DNA of 64,000 bases from Aporhodopirellula sallentina SM41 (lineage in GTDB: Bacteria; Planctomycetota; Planctomycetia; Pirellulales; Pirellulaceae): contig NZ_ANOH01000117.1 in the NCBI RefSeq assembly GCF_000346505.1, positions 1-64,000 of the forward strand, in the 5' to 3' direction. Positions 27,714 to 37,300 of this stretch are shown here, in pieces (positions within the stretch are counted from its first letter, which is position 1; each line of letters opens with the position of its first letter). A program made the position numbers and the translations under genes. The notes beneath the pieces were generated by a model. The model searched no databases. It was not told the origin of the DNA and worked only from the letters and a program-made list of their open reading frames with translations.

Positions 27714-28405
27714 TTACTCGCGCCGTATTTAAATTTTGCACTACTGCCCATGTTTGATTCCTGCGAAGCGTTTTGAAACCGCAGATCAATCTGCGATGAC
27801 ACTGGTGAACAAGACAATCGCAAAGCCAACCGTACTGGGTCGTGCTGTACTAACGCGAATCGAATTCTAATGACTGGGCGATGCGTCATATCTTGAAGCC
27901 GCTAGAATAATTCCGGCATCTGGCGCGACGCCCCATGCTCGCTGCCCGCAGACGTAAATTGAAGGAGACGCCGCCCCAGGTAGACGTTGAGCTTCAAGCG
28001 ATTGTGCTGACGACCGTCGTTCTCATTTGACCTGAAGTTTGCCAGCGTGAACCTCGTTCACTTGACTGACACGCCTCGACAGTTCAAGCACGCGGAAAGC
28101 TGTGAGTGCAGGCCACCACTTGGCTTGCGGTTGCTGCTCCCAGCCAGTTCACCTGGGCCGCATTTGCATGTTCGGGGGACGGCCCCCTTAGGTACTTGCT
28201 TGCCGCCGCGTGATGGGCCATTGCAGCACCTGCGATGCGGCATTGACCAGTTGACGCCGAATAACCCCGCAGGGATCGCTAGTGTTTGCTTGCAGGTCCA
28301 CATAACCTCCATGATTCGCGACTGCGCCAACGCGCCCGCTGGGATGCAATTGCGGCGGTATGCAATGCGATTGACAATCATCGGACGGATCAACCGTCGA
28401 CCACC
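27714..28405. other. Long spacer with no recognised gene
   Basis: About 690 bases between the ligase-like gene and the UDP-sugar dehydrogenase. The half near 28050-28390 is more GC-rich than its surroundings and is open in overlapping frames on both strands (111 codons minus, 120 codons plus), but neither product resembles a family and both are rich in Pro/Arg/Cys in the manner of shadow frames. It may be a decayed gene or mobile-element scar. I see no terminal inverted repeats. Confidence 0.35.
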
Positions 28406-29761
28406 CTAACACTTGCGGATTTTTTCGCGGAGATCTGCGATGTTCGCGGTCGCGTTGCGGGTGTCGATCACAAGCAAACTGTGCTTGACGATCTCCTCAT
28501 AGTCGAAGGCGGTGTGATCCGTCGCGATCAGGACTGCGTCGCAGGACTCGAGGAATTCCGGCGTCAGCTCCTGGCTCTCCATCACCGGGAGATCGTAGTG
28601 CCTCATCGCAGGCAAGCATGGGACGTGCGGATCGCTGTAGAATACTTCCGCGCCGAGTTCTAGCAGTAGCTCCATGAGCTCGAACGATGGACTTTCACGC
28701 GGGTCATCAACATCCTTTTTGTAGGCGACCCCCAACAAACAGATTTTACTCCCCCGAACTGGCTTTCCGAACTCGTTGAGGAACTTGACGGACTGCGAAA
28801 CAACATACCCTGGCATTGCCCGGTTGACTTCGCCGGCCAATTCGATGAACCGTGCATTACCGCCTTGCTTTCGCGCCAACCAAGACAGGTAAAAGGGATC
28901 AATCGGGATACAATGGCCGCCGAGTCCAGGACCGGGGTAAAAGGCCTGGAACCCAAACGGCTTCGTCTTCGCCGCGTTGATGACCTCCCACACGTCGATC
29001 CCCATCCCGTCAAAAAGCACCTTGAGCTCATTCACCAAAGCAATATTGACGGCGCGATAGATATTCTCTAGCACCTTGGCCGCTTCGGCGACTTCACAGC
29101 TGCTGACCGGAATCACTCCCGCTACGGCCGACTCATACAAGACCTTGGCGATTTCGAGACTTGTTTCGTCAATGGCACCGACAACTTTAGGAATCCCGGC
29201 GGCCGAGAAATCCGGGTTGCCGGGATCTTCACGTTCAGGGCTGTACGCTACGAAGAAATCAACGCCTGCCTTCAGACCGGACTTTTCCAAGATCGGCACC
29301 ATGACGTCACGGGTCGTCGTGGGGTAGGTCGTGCTTTCGAGCACGACAAGCTGACCTGGCCGCAGTGACTTAGCGATCGATTCACAAGTGCCTACCACGT
29401 ACTTCAAGTCGGGGTCGCGGGCATCGTCGAGTGGTGTCGGGACACAAATCAGCAAGACATCGGGCTCGCCGAGACGCTCCATCTGGTCAGTCGCGTCGAA
29501 TGCCTCCTTCCCCAGCCAAGATGAAATTTTCTCGTCAACGATGTGCTTTATATAGCTCTCCCCCGCTAGCAACGAAGCCACCTTAGAACTGTCGATATCG
29601 TACCCGGTGCACCGGAATCCGGAGTTGATAAATGCATCGATCAGCGGGAGCCCAACATACCCGAGCCCTATGACGCCGACGACGCATTGGCGAGCTGCGA
29701 TAGACTCGACAAGCGATTGACCAGAAGCTGCGAGGACGGGGGAGTGACTGACAATTGACAT
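28406..29761 (-). CDS. UDP-sugar 6-dehydrogenase (UDP-GlcNAc/ManNAc dehydrogenase, WbpA/WecC type)
   Basis: 451 residues. The NAD site is VVGVIGLGYVGLPLIDAF (residues about 27-44). VPTPLDDARDPDLKYV and ESTTYPTTTRDV are typical of the UDP-N-acetylhexosamine branch. The catalytic Cys is at 284 in GPGLGGHCIPIDPFYLSW, and NIYRAVNIALVNELK is the dimer/active-site helix. It oxidises C6 of a UDP-sugar to give an acidic sugar for the EPS. With the wecB-like gene at the left edge broken, a WbpA-type reaction on UDP-GlcNAc is more likely than WecC on UDP-ManNAc, unless an epimerase exists elsewhere. It stands alone, with long spacers on both sides. Confidence 0.9.
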   Translation of the reverse strand: MSIVSHSPVLAASGQSLVESIAARQCVVGVIGLGYVGLPLIDAFINSGFRCTGYDIDSSKVASLLAGESYIKHIVDEKISSWLGKEAFDATDQMERLGEPDVLLICVPTPLDDARDPDLKYVVGTCESIAKSLRPGQLVVLESTTYPTTTRDVMVPILEKSGLKAGVDFFVAYSPEREDPGNPDFSAAGIPKVVGAIDETSLEIAKVLYESAVAGVIPVSSCEVAEAAKVLENIYRAVNIALVNELKVLFDGMGIDVWEVINAAKTKPFGFQAFYPGPGLGGHCIPIDPFYLSWLARKQGGNARFIELAGEVNRAMPGYVVSQSVKFLNEFGKPVRGSKICLLGVAYKKDVDDPRESPSFELMELLLELGAEVFYSDPHVPCLPAMRHYDLPVMESQELTPEFLESCDAVLIATDHTAFDYEEIVKHSLLVIDTRNATANIADLREKIRKC

Positions 29762-30394
29762 TTCAAATCTGCAGAAAGACAGAGGAAAACATGATTAACA
29801 ACAAACGAACGGCGAGACATTCAATAGGAAGGAATAACCAAGAACGAAAACAAGCAAACCGCGACGCACGATGCATAGCCCCAGACAACTGACCAATGCG
29901 CCAACGGCACAAACATTTGCAATCACGCTTCGTCCACTCGCCACGAATCCTTACGACCACAGAGCGTTCAGCATTGCCCCGATGGGCCTGCGTCCAGAAA
30001 CGTCTCCCCGGCCCGGTCTCGCATTGCCAAGCAAGGTGCTCAAGTAATCGCGAGGGTAAACGAGAGAACAAGAACCGCCCTGAAAGCGCGGACTTCGTCC
30101 ACATGGGTGACAGCAAATCACTGCAACCACGGACGCAACGCCCAAACATCAGCCAGTGGTCCACCTACCAGCCACTGCCTCAGAAAAACGGTAGAGAGCA
30201 AGCAAGAACGCCCTATGACGACACAGCCACTCGCTCACCAACCATGACTCACTCCACTTAACCTACGGCCAAAACGCCTCTCGACGCCGCCATCCCCCCT
30301 TCTAGTTCCTGATGCAACCGCACGTGGCCAATCACTCCGTGAATGAGCGCCCCATAGAAACGCTATTTTGCGGGAGTACGCCGCCACACTAGCC
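29762..30394. other. Long spacer with no recognised gene
   Basis: About 630 bases between the dehydrogenase and deacetylase genes. The plus strand is A/C-rich, and frames open here (133 codons on the minus strand) have no family-like motifs. It probably carries the promoter of the dehydrogenase gene; no clear elements were found. Confidence 0.3.
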
Positions 30395-31309
30395 TCAAAC
30401 CGCATTCACATAGCTACCGCACCCATCAACCAAACACACTGAGTCCTCCATCGCTCCGAACCGATGACCCGAAATCAACCTGCTTAATTTCGACGCCGTC
30501 GCCGCTAACCCGACACAGTGCCGAAAGCGACTCTTTATACCCACGCCCATTACACGCGGCTGATCGGGATCAATTTCCCACGGGTGGATGTAAAACATTG
30601 CCGGACGGTTCTGCTGCTCTAGCTTTCGAATCGCTGCCGATGTCGCCGCACGCGGGAACAGGCGAAAGTAGCCTCCACCAATCGGCACAGTAACGCCACC
30701 GACCTTTTCAAGCGTGGGAGGGAACTCGACCAGCTTTCCGCTACCGATCTCTCTCGTATGAATCTCTCTCTTTGCACCTGGCATCCCATAGCGATCATGG
30801 CCATTGATCGGAAAAATACTGCTATCGGTAGTAAAGCCGTGCTCAACCAACACCTCCAACGCCCATAACGAACGCTCAACGATCGAGAAACTGGGTGCCC
30901 GATACGCAGTCACCTCCACGCCGCATGCGTTACAGATCGCATCTTTTGAGGCAGCGATATCGCCCGCGAATTCTTCGGGCGTCAGATCGTATACCAAGCG
31001 ATGCCAATAGCCATGCGAGGCAACCTCGTGACCAGCCTTCGCGATACGCTGAACCAGCGCCGGGAAACGCTCGGCAACCCAGCCCAGGACGAAGAAGGTT
31101 CCGCGAACTTGGCAATCATCAAAGAGGGAAAGCATTCTCTCTGTATTTGCGACTACACGGCTTTCGTACGTGTCCCACTGTTTCCGGCTGACGCGATGTT
31201 CGAACGCCGAGACTTGGTAGTAGTCTTCGACATCGACTGTTAATGCATGGCAGACCGCCTCCGAGCTGGAATGGGATGCGGGCGCGGAATGAGAAGATGA
31301 AATACTCAT
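30395..31309 (-). CDS. Polysaccharide deacetylase, XrtA/PEP-CTERM-associated type (DUF3473)
   Basis: 304 residues. The NodB-type domain has HALTVDVEDYYQVSAFEHR (Asp-Asp-like metal motif), GTFFVLGWVAERFPALVQ and EVASHGYWHRLVYDLTP (metal-binding His-x(3)-His: SHGYWH). APSFSIVERSLWALEVL and the C-terminal YIHPWEIDPDQPRV belong to the exosortase-linked deacetylase family, which is characteristically placed in PEP-CTERM/EPS loci. It removes acetyl groups from amino sugars of the EPS. It has no signal peptide. Its start ATG shares one base with the stop of the sugar-phosphate transferase gene, so the two are coupled. Confidence 0.92.
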   Translation of the reverse strand: MSISSSHSAPASHSSSEAVCHALTVDVEDYYQVSAFEHRVSRKQWDTYESRVVANTERMLSLFDDCQVRGTFFVLGWVAERFPALVQRIAKAGHEVASHGYWHRLVYDLTPEEFAGDIAASKDAICNACGVEVTAYRAPSFSIVERSLWALEVLVEHGFTTDSSIFPINGHDRYGMPGAKREIHTREIGSGKLVEFPPTLEKVGGVTVPIGGGYFRLFPRAATSAAIRKLEQQNRPAMFYIHPWEIDPDQPRVMGVGIKSRFRHCVGLAATASKLSRLISGHRFGAMEDSVCLVDGCGSYVNAV

Positions 31310-32277
31310 TAGCGGGGGCGACGAACCGCACCTGACGAAGGAGGGATCTCACCGGCGCCTGCAAAAGCAAACGCCGCTTGAAACTGTTCGCTGTCCTCGC
31401 ACGACGCTATTGGTGCTGACTGCAGGCACACAACACTAGGTGGAAGAATTCGATCGCCATCTTCTTCAATGCAGGCATCCTTCACGAGATCCAGTCGGTC
31501 CAAGCACATCAGTCGTGTCACTATGACGCCTTTGAGCCCAATGAGGCGAAGCGCAGTGGCCATCATCATCCGTGCATCGAGCCACAAGCTGGCGTTCTCG
31601 ATATAATGAAGGTCTAGAATCTGCTTGCGGCGTACGTCTGCGATGCTCTCATCTGGGGGAAGGTTGATCTGGGCTAACCCCGTTACGCCTGGTTTGACGG
31701 CTATTCGTTGATAGTATCCATCGATTTCTTTGGCGAGATCGTCACAGATCTGAGGCCGTTCGGGGCGAGGTCCGACGAGAGACATGTCTCCACGGCACAC
31801 ATTCCAAAGTTGCGGCAATTCGTCGAGATGCAGCTTGCGAAGCATCTGGCCGACACAGTTGACCCGAGGGTCATTCTTGCAAGCCCACTGTGGCTTGCCT
31901 GGCTTTTCGGCATCCACAACCATGGATCGCAGCTTGATGATATCAAACGTCTGTCCATTGAGGCCCACCCGCTCCTGCCGGTAAAAGCCAGGGCCACGAG
32001 AAGTGAAGCGTACCAAGAGATACAGAGCTGCAATGAATGGCGATGCAAAGAACAGCATCAGTCCGCCGAGTGCACGATCAACGAAGTATTTTCGTTGGAA
32101 AAAAACTTTGCAGCGTTCCGGGCAATGCAGGCGATAGAACTGTGGGGATTGGCGGGCGATGGAGTCGATGTCGTCTTCCCCCACCGAGTCGTTCTGCCCA
32201 GTGTTTCGCCAAGAGGCATGTTCCCCGTCCAGGTGGCTGTGATGCTTCCCTCTCGATGACAGTGATCCCGCTGACAT
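31309..32277 (-). CDS. Undecaprenyl-phosphate sugar-1-phosphate transferase (initiating enzyme, PF02397)
   Basis: 322 residues from ATG 32277, chosen because AGGAG lies six bases upstream; an ATG at 32382 without such a site would add 35 His/Gln-rich residues. The core begins FFQRKYFVDRALGGLMLFF with a membrane helix, then FYRQERVGLNGQTFDIIKLRSM, ARKDPRV-like WACKNDPRVNCVGQMLRK, LDELPQLWNVCRGDMSLVGPRPERP and YYQRIAVKPGVTGLAQIN, the complete bacterial sugar transferase signature. It lacks the four-helix N terminus of WcaJ-size enzymes, so it is a short PglC-like core with a polar N-terminal extension. It starts EPS repeat synthesis on the lipid carrier. Confidence 0.92.
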   Translation of the reverse strand: MSAGSLSSRGKHHSHLDGEHASWRNTGQNDSVGEDDIDSIARQSPQFYRLHCPERCKVFFQRKYFVDRALGGLMLFFASPFIAALYLLVRFTSRGPGFYRQERVGLNGQTFDIIKLRSMVVDAEKPGKPQWACKNDPRVNCVGQMLRKLHLDELPQLWNVCRGDMSLVGPRPERPQICDDLAKEIDGYYQRIAVKPGVTGLAQINLPPDESIADVRRKQILDLHYIENASLWLDARMMMATALRLIGLKGVIVTRLMCLDRLDLVKDACIEEDGDRILPPSVVCLQSAPIASCEDSEQFQAAFAFAGAGEIPPSSGAVRRPR

Positions 32278-33422
32278 GCCCTTCTCCTGGGGGTGAGTGT
32301 GGCTTTGTTGGGTGATGCGATGTTGATGTCGCGTATGTCCGGCAAGGGGGTGGGCACCCGTCTGTTCGGCAGTTCTGTTCATCCTAATGTGGGTGGGTTC
32401 AAAAAAAGGGGGGAGCCAGGATTATTCATAGAATTGGTGTACTTTCACATTGTGAGCGATTGGTCAATGTGATGACCGTTCGGTCGGGCGAGAGCGGTTT
32501 AGGAACGAAAAAAGCAGGTTTTCGCCACGTATTTCTTGCGTTCTTTTAAGGCGTTGTTGCCCGGTGGCACGAGCTCGATTGAAATCGAGCATTCGCATGA
32601 ATTTCTTTTTTATGTTGTGGTTGACGCAATCGCGAAGAGATCTGTTGCGTTGGCGTTGCCTGTTTTATCCGGCGTTTCTTGCGTGGAATCGCACCTGTCT
32701 GTCTAATTTGCGAGGGGTGTATGTTTGGTTGGGTAGCGGGGGCGGGGAAGCTTATTGATGACGTTCCCGAAGGGAGCATCTGAAGAATGGGGAGTTAAGA
32801 TTCGTTACAGCAGGGCGACTGAGTCACGTGTGTGCTCTGTGGAAGGAGATGCACTGTCGCTGGCAATTCAGAGGTGTAAGATCGTCCGTTGGTAAGTCCC
32901 TGGACTATTTAGGGGCTCTGCTGGCCTAAGGCTCTGTTGGCAGGATATGGCTTCAACGGATTGCTTATCAGGAGAAGAATTGGCACTCTCCTTTCGGTTG
33001 GCGTTCGCAGGAGGCGACGACCCCTGACGACTATCTGCACGTTCACTCGAGCAATTGAGAATTTGACGTTTCGGATCCTTGTAGCTGAATTTGCCAGAAT
33101 TCAGGCCGCCAAAGTGCCTGGCGGTGTCGGCTACATCATCTCTAGAAAATGCTCGTGCGTCCCGTAGCGGGCCTGTGCGAGTAGCTATGTAGCAGGCGCG
33201 GTGTCGCCCAAGGTCAACGACTATCTAGACGCGTCTGGCCTCGAATGGGACTCGATGCCCACGCCGCAAGTTCCGCGGGGGCGATGCTGCTTGCTTCGTT
33301 CGTGTTCCGACATCGTTCGCGGCGTTCGGTCGCCGACTTCTAGTGCTGGATGCGACGTGGATTCAGAAACAACAGGCAAGTGTTCATCGGATACTCAGGT
33401 TGCCGAGTTGATGTGGCTGTTT
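32278..33422. promoter_or_regulatory. 1.1 kb non-coding region, presumed promoter of the sugar-transferase/deacetylase pair
   Basis: No frame here resembles a protein family. The AGGAG ribosome-binding site of the sugar transferase is at about 32284-32288. Between 32383 and 33422 the sequence is T/G-rich on the plus strand with many short stops. At over 1 kb it is the longest gene-free stretch in the window, between genes on the same strand, so regulatory sequence, an unrecognised small RNA or a decayed gene are all possible. Confidence 0.35.
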
Positions 33423-34109
33423 CTAGTTGCTAATGAGTGTGTGAGTGTGAGGAAGAATCTCGGTAACGAACTCCTGAACCGGTCGGTACGAGTCGGTCTC
33501 GGCAGGGCCTGCGATCTGGATTTTGAATAGTGAGTCTGCAAACCAGAATCTCGGTTGGTTTCGCGCCTGCCAGTCGTCACCGCTGCTCCATCCATACCAC
33601 ACTTCGAGTGTCGGATCTGGAAGAGGGGCATTGGCGAAGCGAACCGACCAAAGAGTGTCTTGGTAGCCATCTGAACCTATGGACTCGACTTGTCGATCGC
33701 CTACTTGTTTGGTGCCGATAGAGCTATAGCACACCTCGGGCGTGTGCACGGCGATCGGACCACGAGGGCCGAAAAGTATGGCTACATTCACTTTAGCGCC
33801 GGTTGATTCATTTTCGTACTCGCGGACAATCGAGCCGTAGCATCGGAGCAAGCTAGCCGCCCCAGCGTCTAGTTCCGTGGTTTCAACGAGTTTCCAGTCC
33901 CCGAGTTGGTTAGGTAGGTTTAAAAGCTTGCTACCCTTTACGGTAAGGTCGTCATTGGTTGACCATCGTCCATCGAGATAACCATGTACCATGCCTGACA
34001 TAAGCGTTAGAACGGCAAGGATTGCTGTCGCGGCGACCCGGGCTGAGCCGGGTCGACGGGGTAGGGAAGGATAATGGTAGGTGTGCATCCCAGTCTCTTG
34101 GTTCTGCAT
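33423..34109 (-). CDS. epsI: EpsI-like exosortase-associated protein
   Basis: 228 residues. The N terminus has one hydrophobic signal-like segment (ARVAATAILAVLTLMSG). The rest is periplasmic, with LPNQLGDWKLVET (the 'P..i..W' opening typical of EpsI/DUF3485), LLRCYGSIVREYEN, FGPRGPIAVHTPEVCYSSIG and DTLWSVRFA. The HTPEVCY-type motif is the mark of this family, which is often fused to, or next to, exosortase genes in EPS loci. Here it is a separate gene 8 kb from the exosortase but in the same direction. The biochemical role is unknown. An internal ATG at 34088 is an alternative start. Confidence 0.85.
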   Translation of the reverse strand: MQNQETGMHTYHYPSLPRRPGSARVAATAILAVLTLMSGMVHGYLDGRWSTNDDLTVKGSKLLNLPNQLGDWKLVETTELDAGAASLLRCYGSIVREYENESTGAKVNVAILFGPRGPIAVHTPEVCYSSIGTKQVGDRQVESIGSDGYQDTLWSVRFANAPLPDPTLEVWYGWSSGDDWQARNQPRFWFADSLFKIQIAGPAETDSYRPVQEFVTEILPHTHTLISN

Positions 34110-34355
34110 GGGGTGGTAAGAGCGGAGGTCGGAAATAGGTTTTCAGGACTGTTTGTGCTGGCGGAGAAAAGGGGAATGTAGGGAAATCAGTGCACTAAAA
34201 TGGTAGACCCTTTCCGTAGCTTATCAGCCGATCATCTTTGGCGACGATTAACAGGGGACATTCCGGTGCTAATGTCCGTCGGCAGATGGGGGCTTGCTCG
34301 TGAGTTGGACCTTGATTGAGTTGTGAGCAGTGCGTCTCAGGGATTCAGTTGGCTG

Positions 34356-37300
34356 TTACAGTTGTCCGCCAAATTGCTTCTTGAGGGTCTCCAAACGCTT
34401 TCTCTCGGTCGGTGTTAAGGCCGTTGGGTCGAGTCGTTTCAGGTCAAGTCTCTTCCACGCTTTTTGCCCGAGTTCTTTCTTGCCTTGCGCCAGTCGAGCA
34501 AGGACTACGTGAAATTGATGACGAGGTTCATTTGTGGCCGTGAATGCTTCTTCGAAGATCGCTTCGGCTTCCGCCAGTCGATTCGACGCCATCAAGACAA
34601 CGCCTTTGGTGTCGAGCAATTCAGGGTTTTGATTGGTTAGGTTCAGTGCGGTTTCAATCGGTGCGAGGCCTTGCGAAGCGAGTTCAGGAATTTCGGAATA
34701 TGCCATTGCCAAATTGTTAAGCGCGCGAATGGAGGTTGGCTTAACTTTCAATACCTGCGAAAATGTTTTGATCGCAGATTGGTTGTTTCCCTGTGCCATT
34801 TGTAGTGTTCCGACACCTTCTAGTAGTAAAGCATCTTTTGCGAATTGGTCGACGCTATCTGATAGTCGTTCTTTGTGAACGCCAACTAGCTCTGCCAGGC
34901 GTGATTCTTCCTGAATACTCAGTAGTAGCTCAACAAGCAATTTGGCTGACTGTGCATCGCGGTGTTGGTCGAAATGGTGGGCACAAACTTCAATTGCTTC
35001 TTCAGTTTCTCCGTTCTTGCCCAGTGCAATAACATAGGGGCCAAGTGCTCCCGGGTGTTCTTTGTAGGCGCGTTCGAACCATTCCACCGACTCTTCTGAA
35101 AAGCCCAGCTTTTGCAGCGAAGATCCCGCGGCAGCCAAGATGGCAAATTGTTTTAAACTGGCTTGTTCATCCTCTGCTCGATTGCCGTGCGGCGAAACTT
35201 GCGAGATTGCTGTGTTTGCCCAATGGCCCACTATGGCAGGCATTTCATTTCGGTTGCCTTGCCGTCCGGAGAAACGTAACGCTACCTCAAGCGTCTCAAG
35301 CTTGTTCCCTGCAACGAGGTTCATTTGCTCTAGCAACTGCTGGATCTTGGAGTTGTCATGCTCGTCGTCCAGGTTCAATAGATAGGTGGCGTATTGATAA
35401 AGGTCGCCGGCAAGAGGCTCTGCGCGGTTAGTTAGGTTTTCATAGAGCGTTCGAATTCGAGATGCTCGTTGCAAACGTTCGTTGTCAGTGATTCCGGCGC
35501 GGTACCGTGCCCCTTTCTGCAGCAACGATGCCAACGCACGTTGCGCCATGTCAGTGTCGGTTTCGTGACCTGTGACTAGCTGCTGCAGTATTTCTTCTGC
35601 TTGGCTCAGCTGCTCGACGTGCTTTGAATCGTTCGGCCAGGAATCTGTTCCGCCTGTTTCGGATTCGGCGAGATGCCGTAATGCGTCGCCTGCGAGCAAG
35701 ATGGCGTGCATGAGGCGATTTCTCGATCCTGCAGCGTCGTTTTTTGAAAGCAGTTCGCTAATCTCTGACCAATTCACTTCTCCAGCTCTACCACTTTGGG
35801 CAACCAGTTTTTGTGCAAGTGTGTTTCTAACGGTGGAGCTATTCGGGTTGCGTTGAAGTGAGATTCTGAGAGCTTCGATTTCTTGTTCTGGTTGGTCAAG
35901 AAGGCGGTAAATCCTAGCAAGTTTTAGCTGTGACTCGGATGTTGGGGCAAGCTGGTCTGCTCGAATCAGCATCTTCAATGCACCATCAAGATCGTTGATT
36001 GCAGTGAGTGCTTGTGCGAGCAGTTGGCTTTGGGAGGGGTCAGGCACGTTGGATGCTTGGATTTCCTGTGCTAGTCTTTTGATTGCCTGCTCGTCAGACA
36101 AGGCAATGTGAAGGCGTAGTCGTGCTGATAGGACCCGGATATCACTATTGCCTACAAGTTTTGATGCAGCCTCGATCGCCTTGTATGTTTGATCCAGAAA
36201 CTTTTCACGGTCTTCCGCGGGGGGAGTTTTCTGCAGGGCAGTTGTTCCGGTTGCCGCAACGACTAGGTGTGTTACGGGGTCGTCTGGATTTTCGGCGGCA
36301 GCATCCATGGCGACTTGCATGCTTTTGGAATAGTCTCCTTGTCGCAGTGCGAGGTTGATTTTGGTAGCGATCAGGTCACTCGGTCGGTGGGCCGATTCCA
36401 ATTCTGCGAGCTGAATTTCTTGTTCTGCTTCATCGGTGCGGCCTAGTAAGATCAGTTGTTGCCATAGCAGACGGCGGATGTGCATTTGGCTGCATCCGGC
36501 ATCGATTCCCCGCCGGAGTTGGTCGACTGCTTGGTGGGGCTTCCCTTTCAGTGCGGATATCCAGCCTTCCAACGCCAAGGCATTGCCCCAACGAGGGCGA
36601 CGAGCCAGGATGGATGTCACCAGGTCGTGTGCCTGTGATAACTCTGGCTTGGCAGTGTCTATATCTCTTCCCGCGGACTGAAGAGATTCAAGTAGTCCCA
36701 GTGCTTTCAAATACCGCCAATGGGTTCCTTCATCGCCTTCGCGATTGCGAAGTAGGTCAAGCCAGTGCTGTGATAGTTCTTGGGCCGATACCTTTTCGTT
36801 GTTTAAGTGTAGGCTCGCAGATTCGACTGGAAGACGAGCAGCAATTCGTGTGACCGCAGTTAGTGTGGAGACTGTCTGATGTTCTGGAGAGATGGAAGAG
36901 AGGGCCTCATAGGCCAGTTCCAGGTCGCCGGCTCGCGATGCAAAACTTGCCGCTGTTTGCAGCAGGTTGGCTTTGGATTCTCGCAAGTCAGCGACTTCGT
37001 CCGGTGGAGCGTTCCTGCCGAGGGGATCCCGGCTATTGGCGATGTCGATTAGATAGTTGGCTGCGTCTTCATGAAGTCCTAGACCGGCGAGTGTCCGTGC
37101 ACGAACGATAGGAATAAAGACGCTGTTGCTGTCGTCAGCATTTTCGAGACGTGTCAGGGCTTCCAAGGCTGGTTCGGACATTCCTGCGTGTGCTAGTCGT
37201 TCCGCAGCGAAAGCTTGTAGCGTCGCCTCACCCGGATGCTTTTTCGAAAGTTCATCGATTTTTTCCGCGAGACGAGTCGAGGTGAGGTGGTCTTCGCCCG

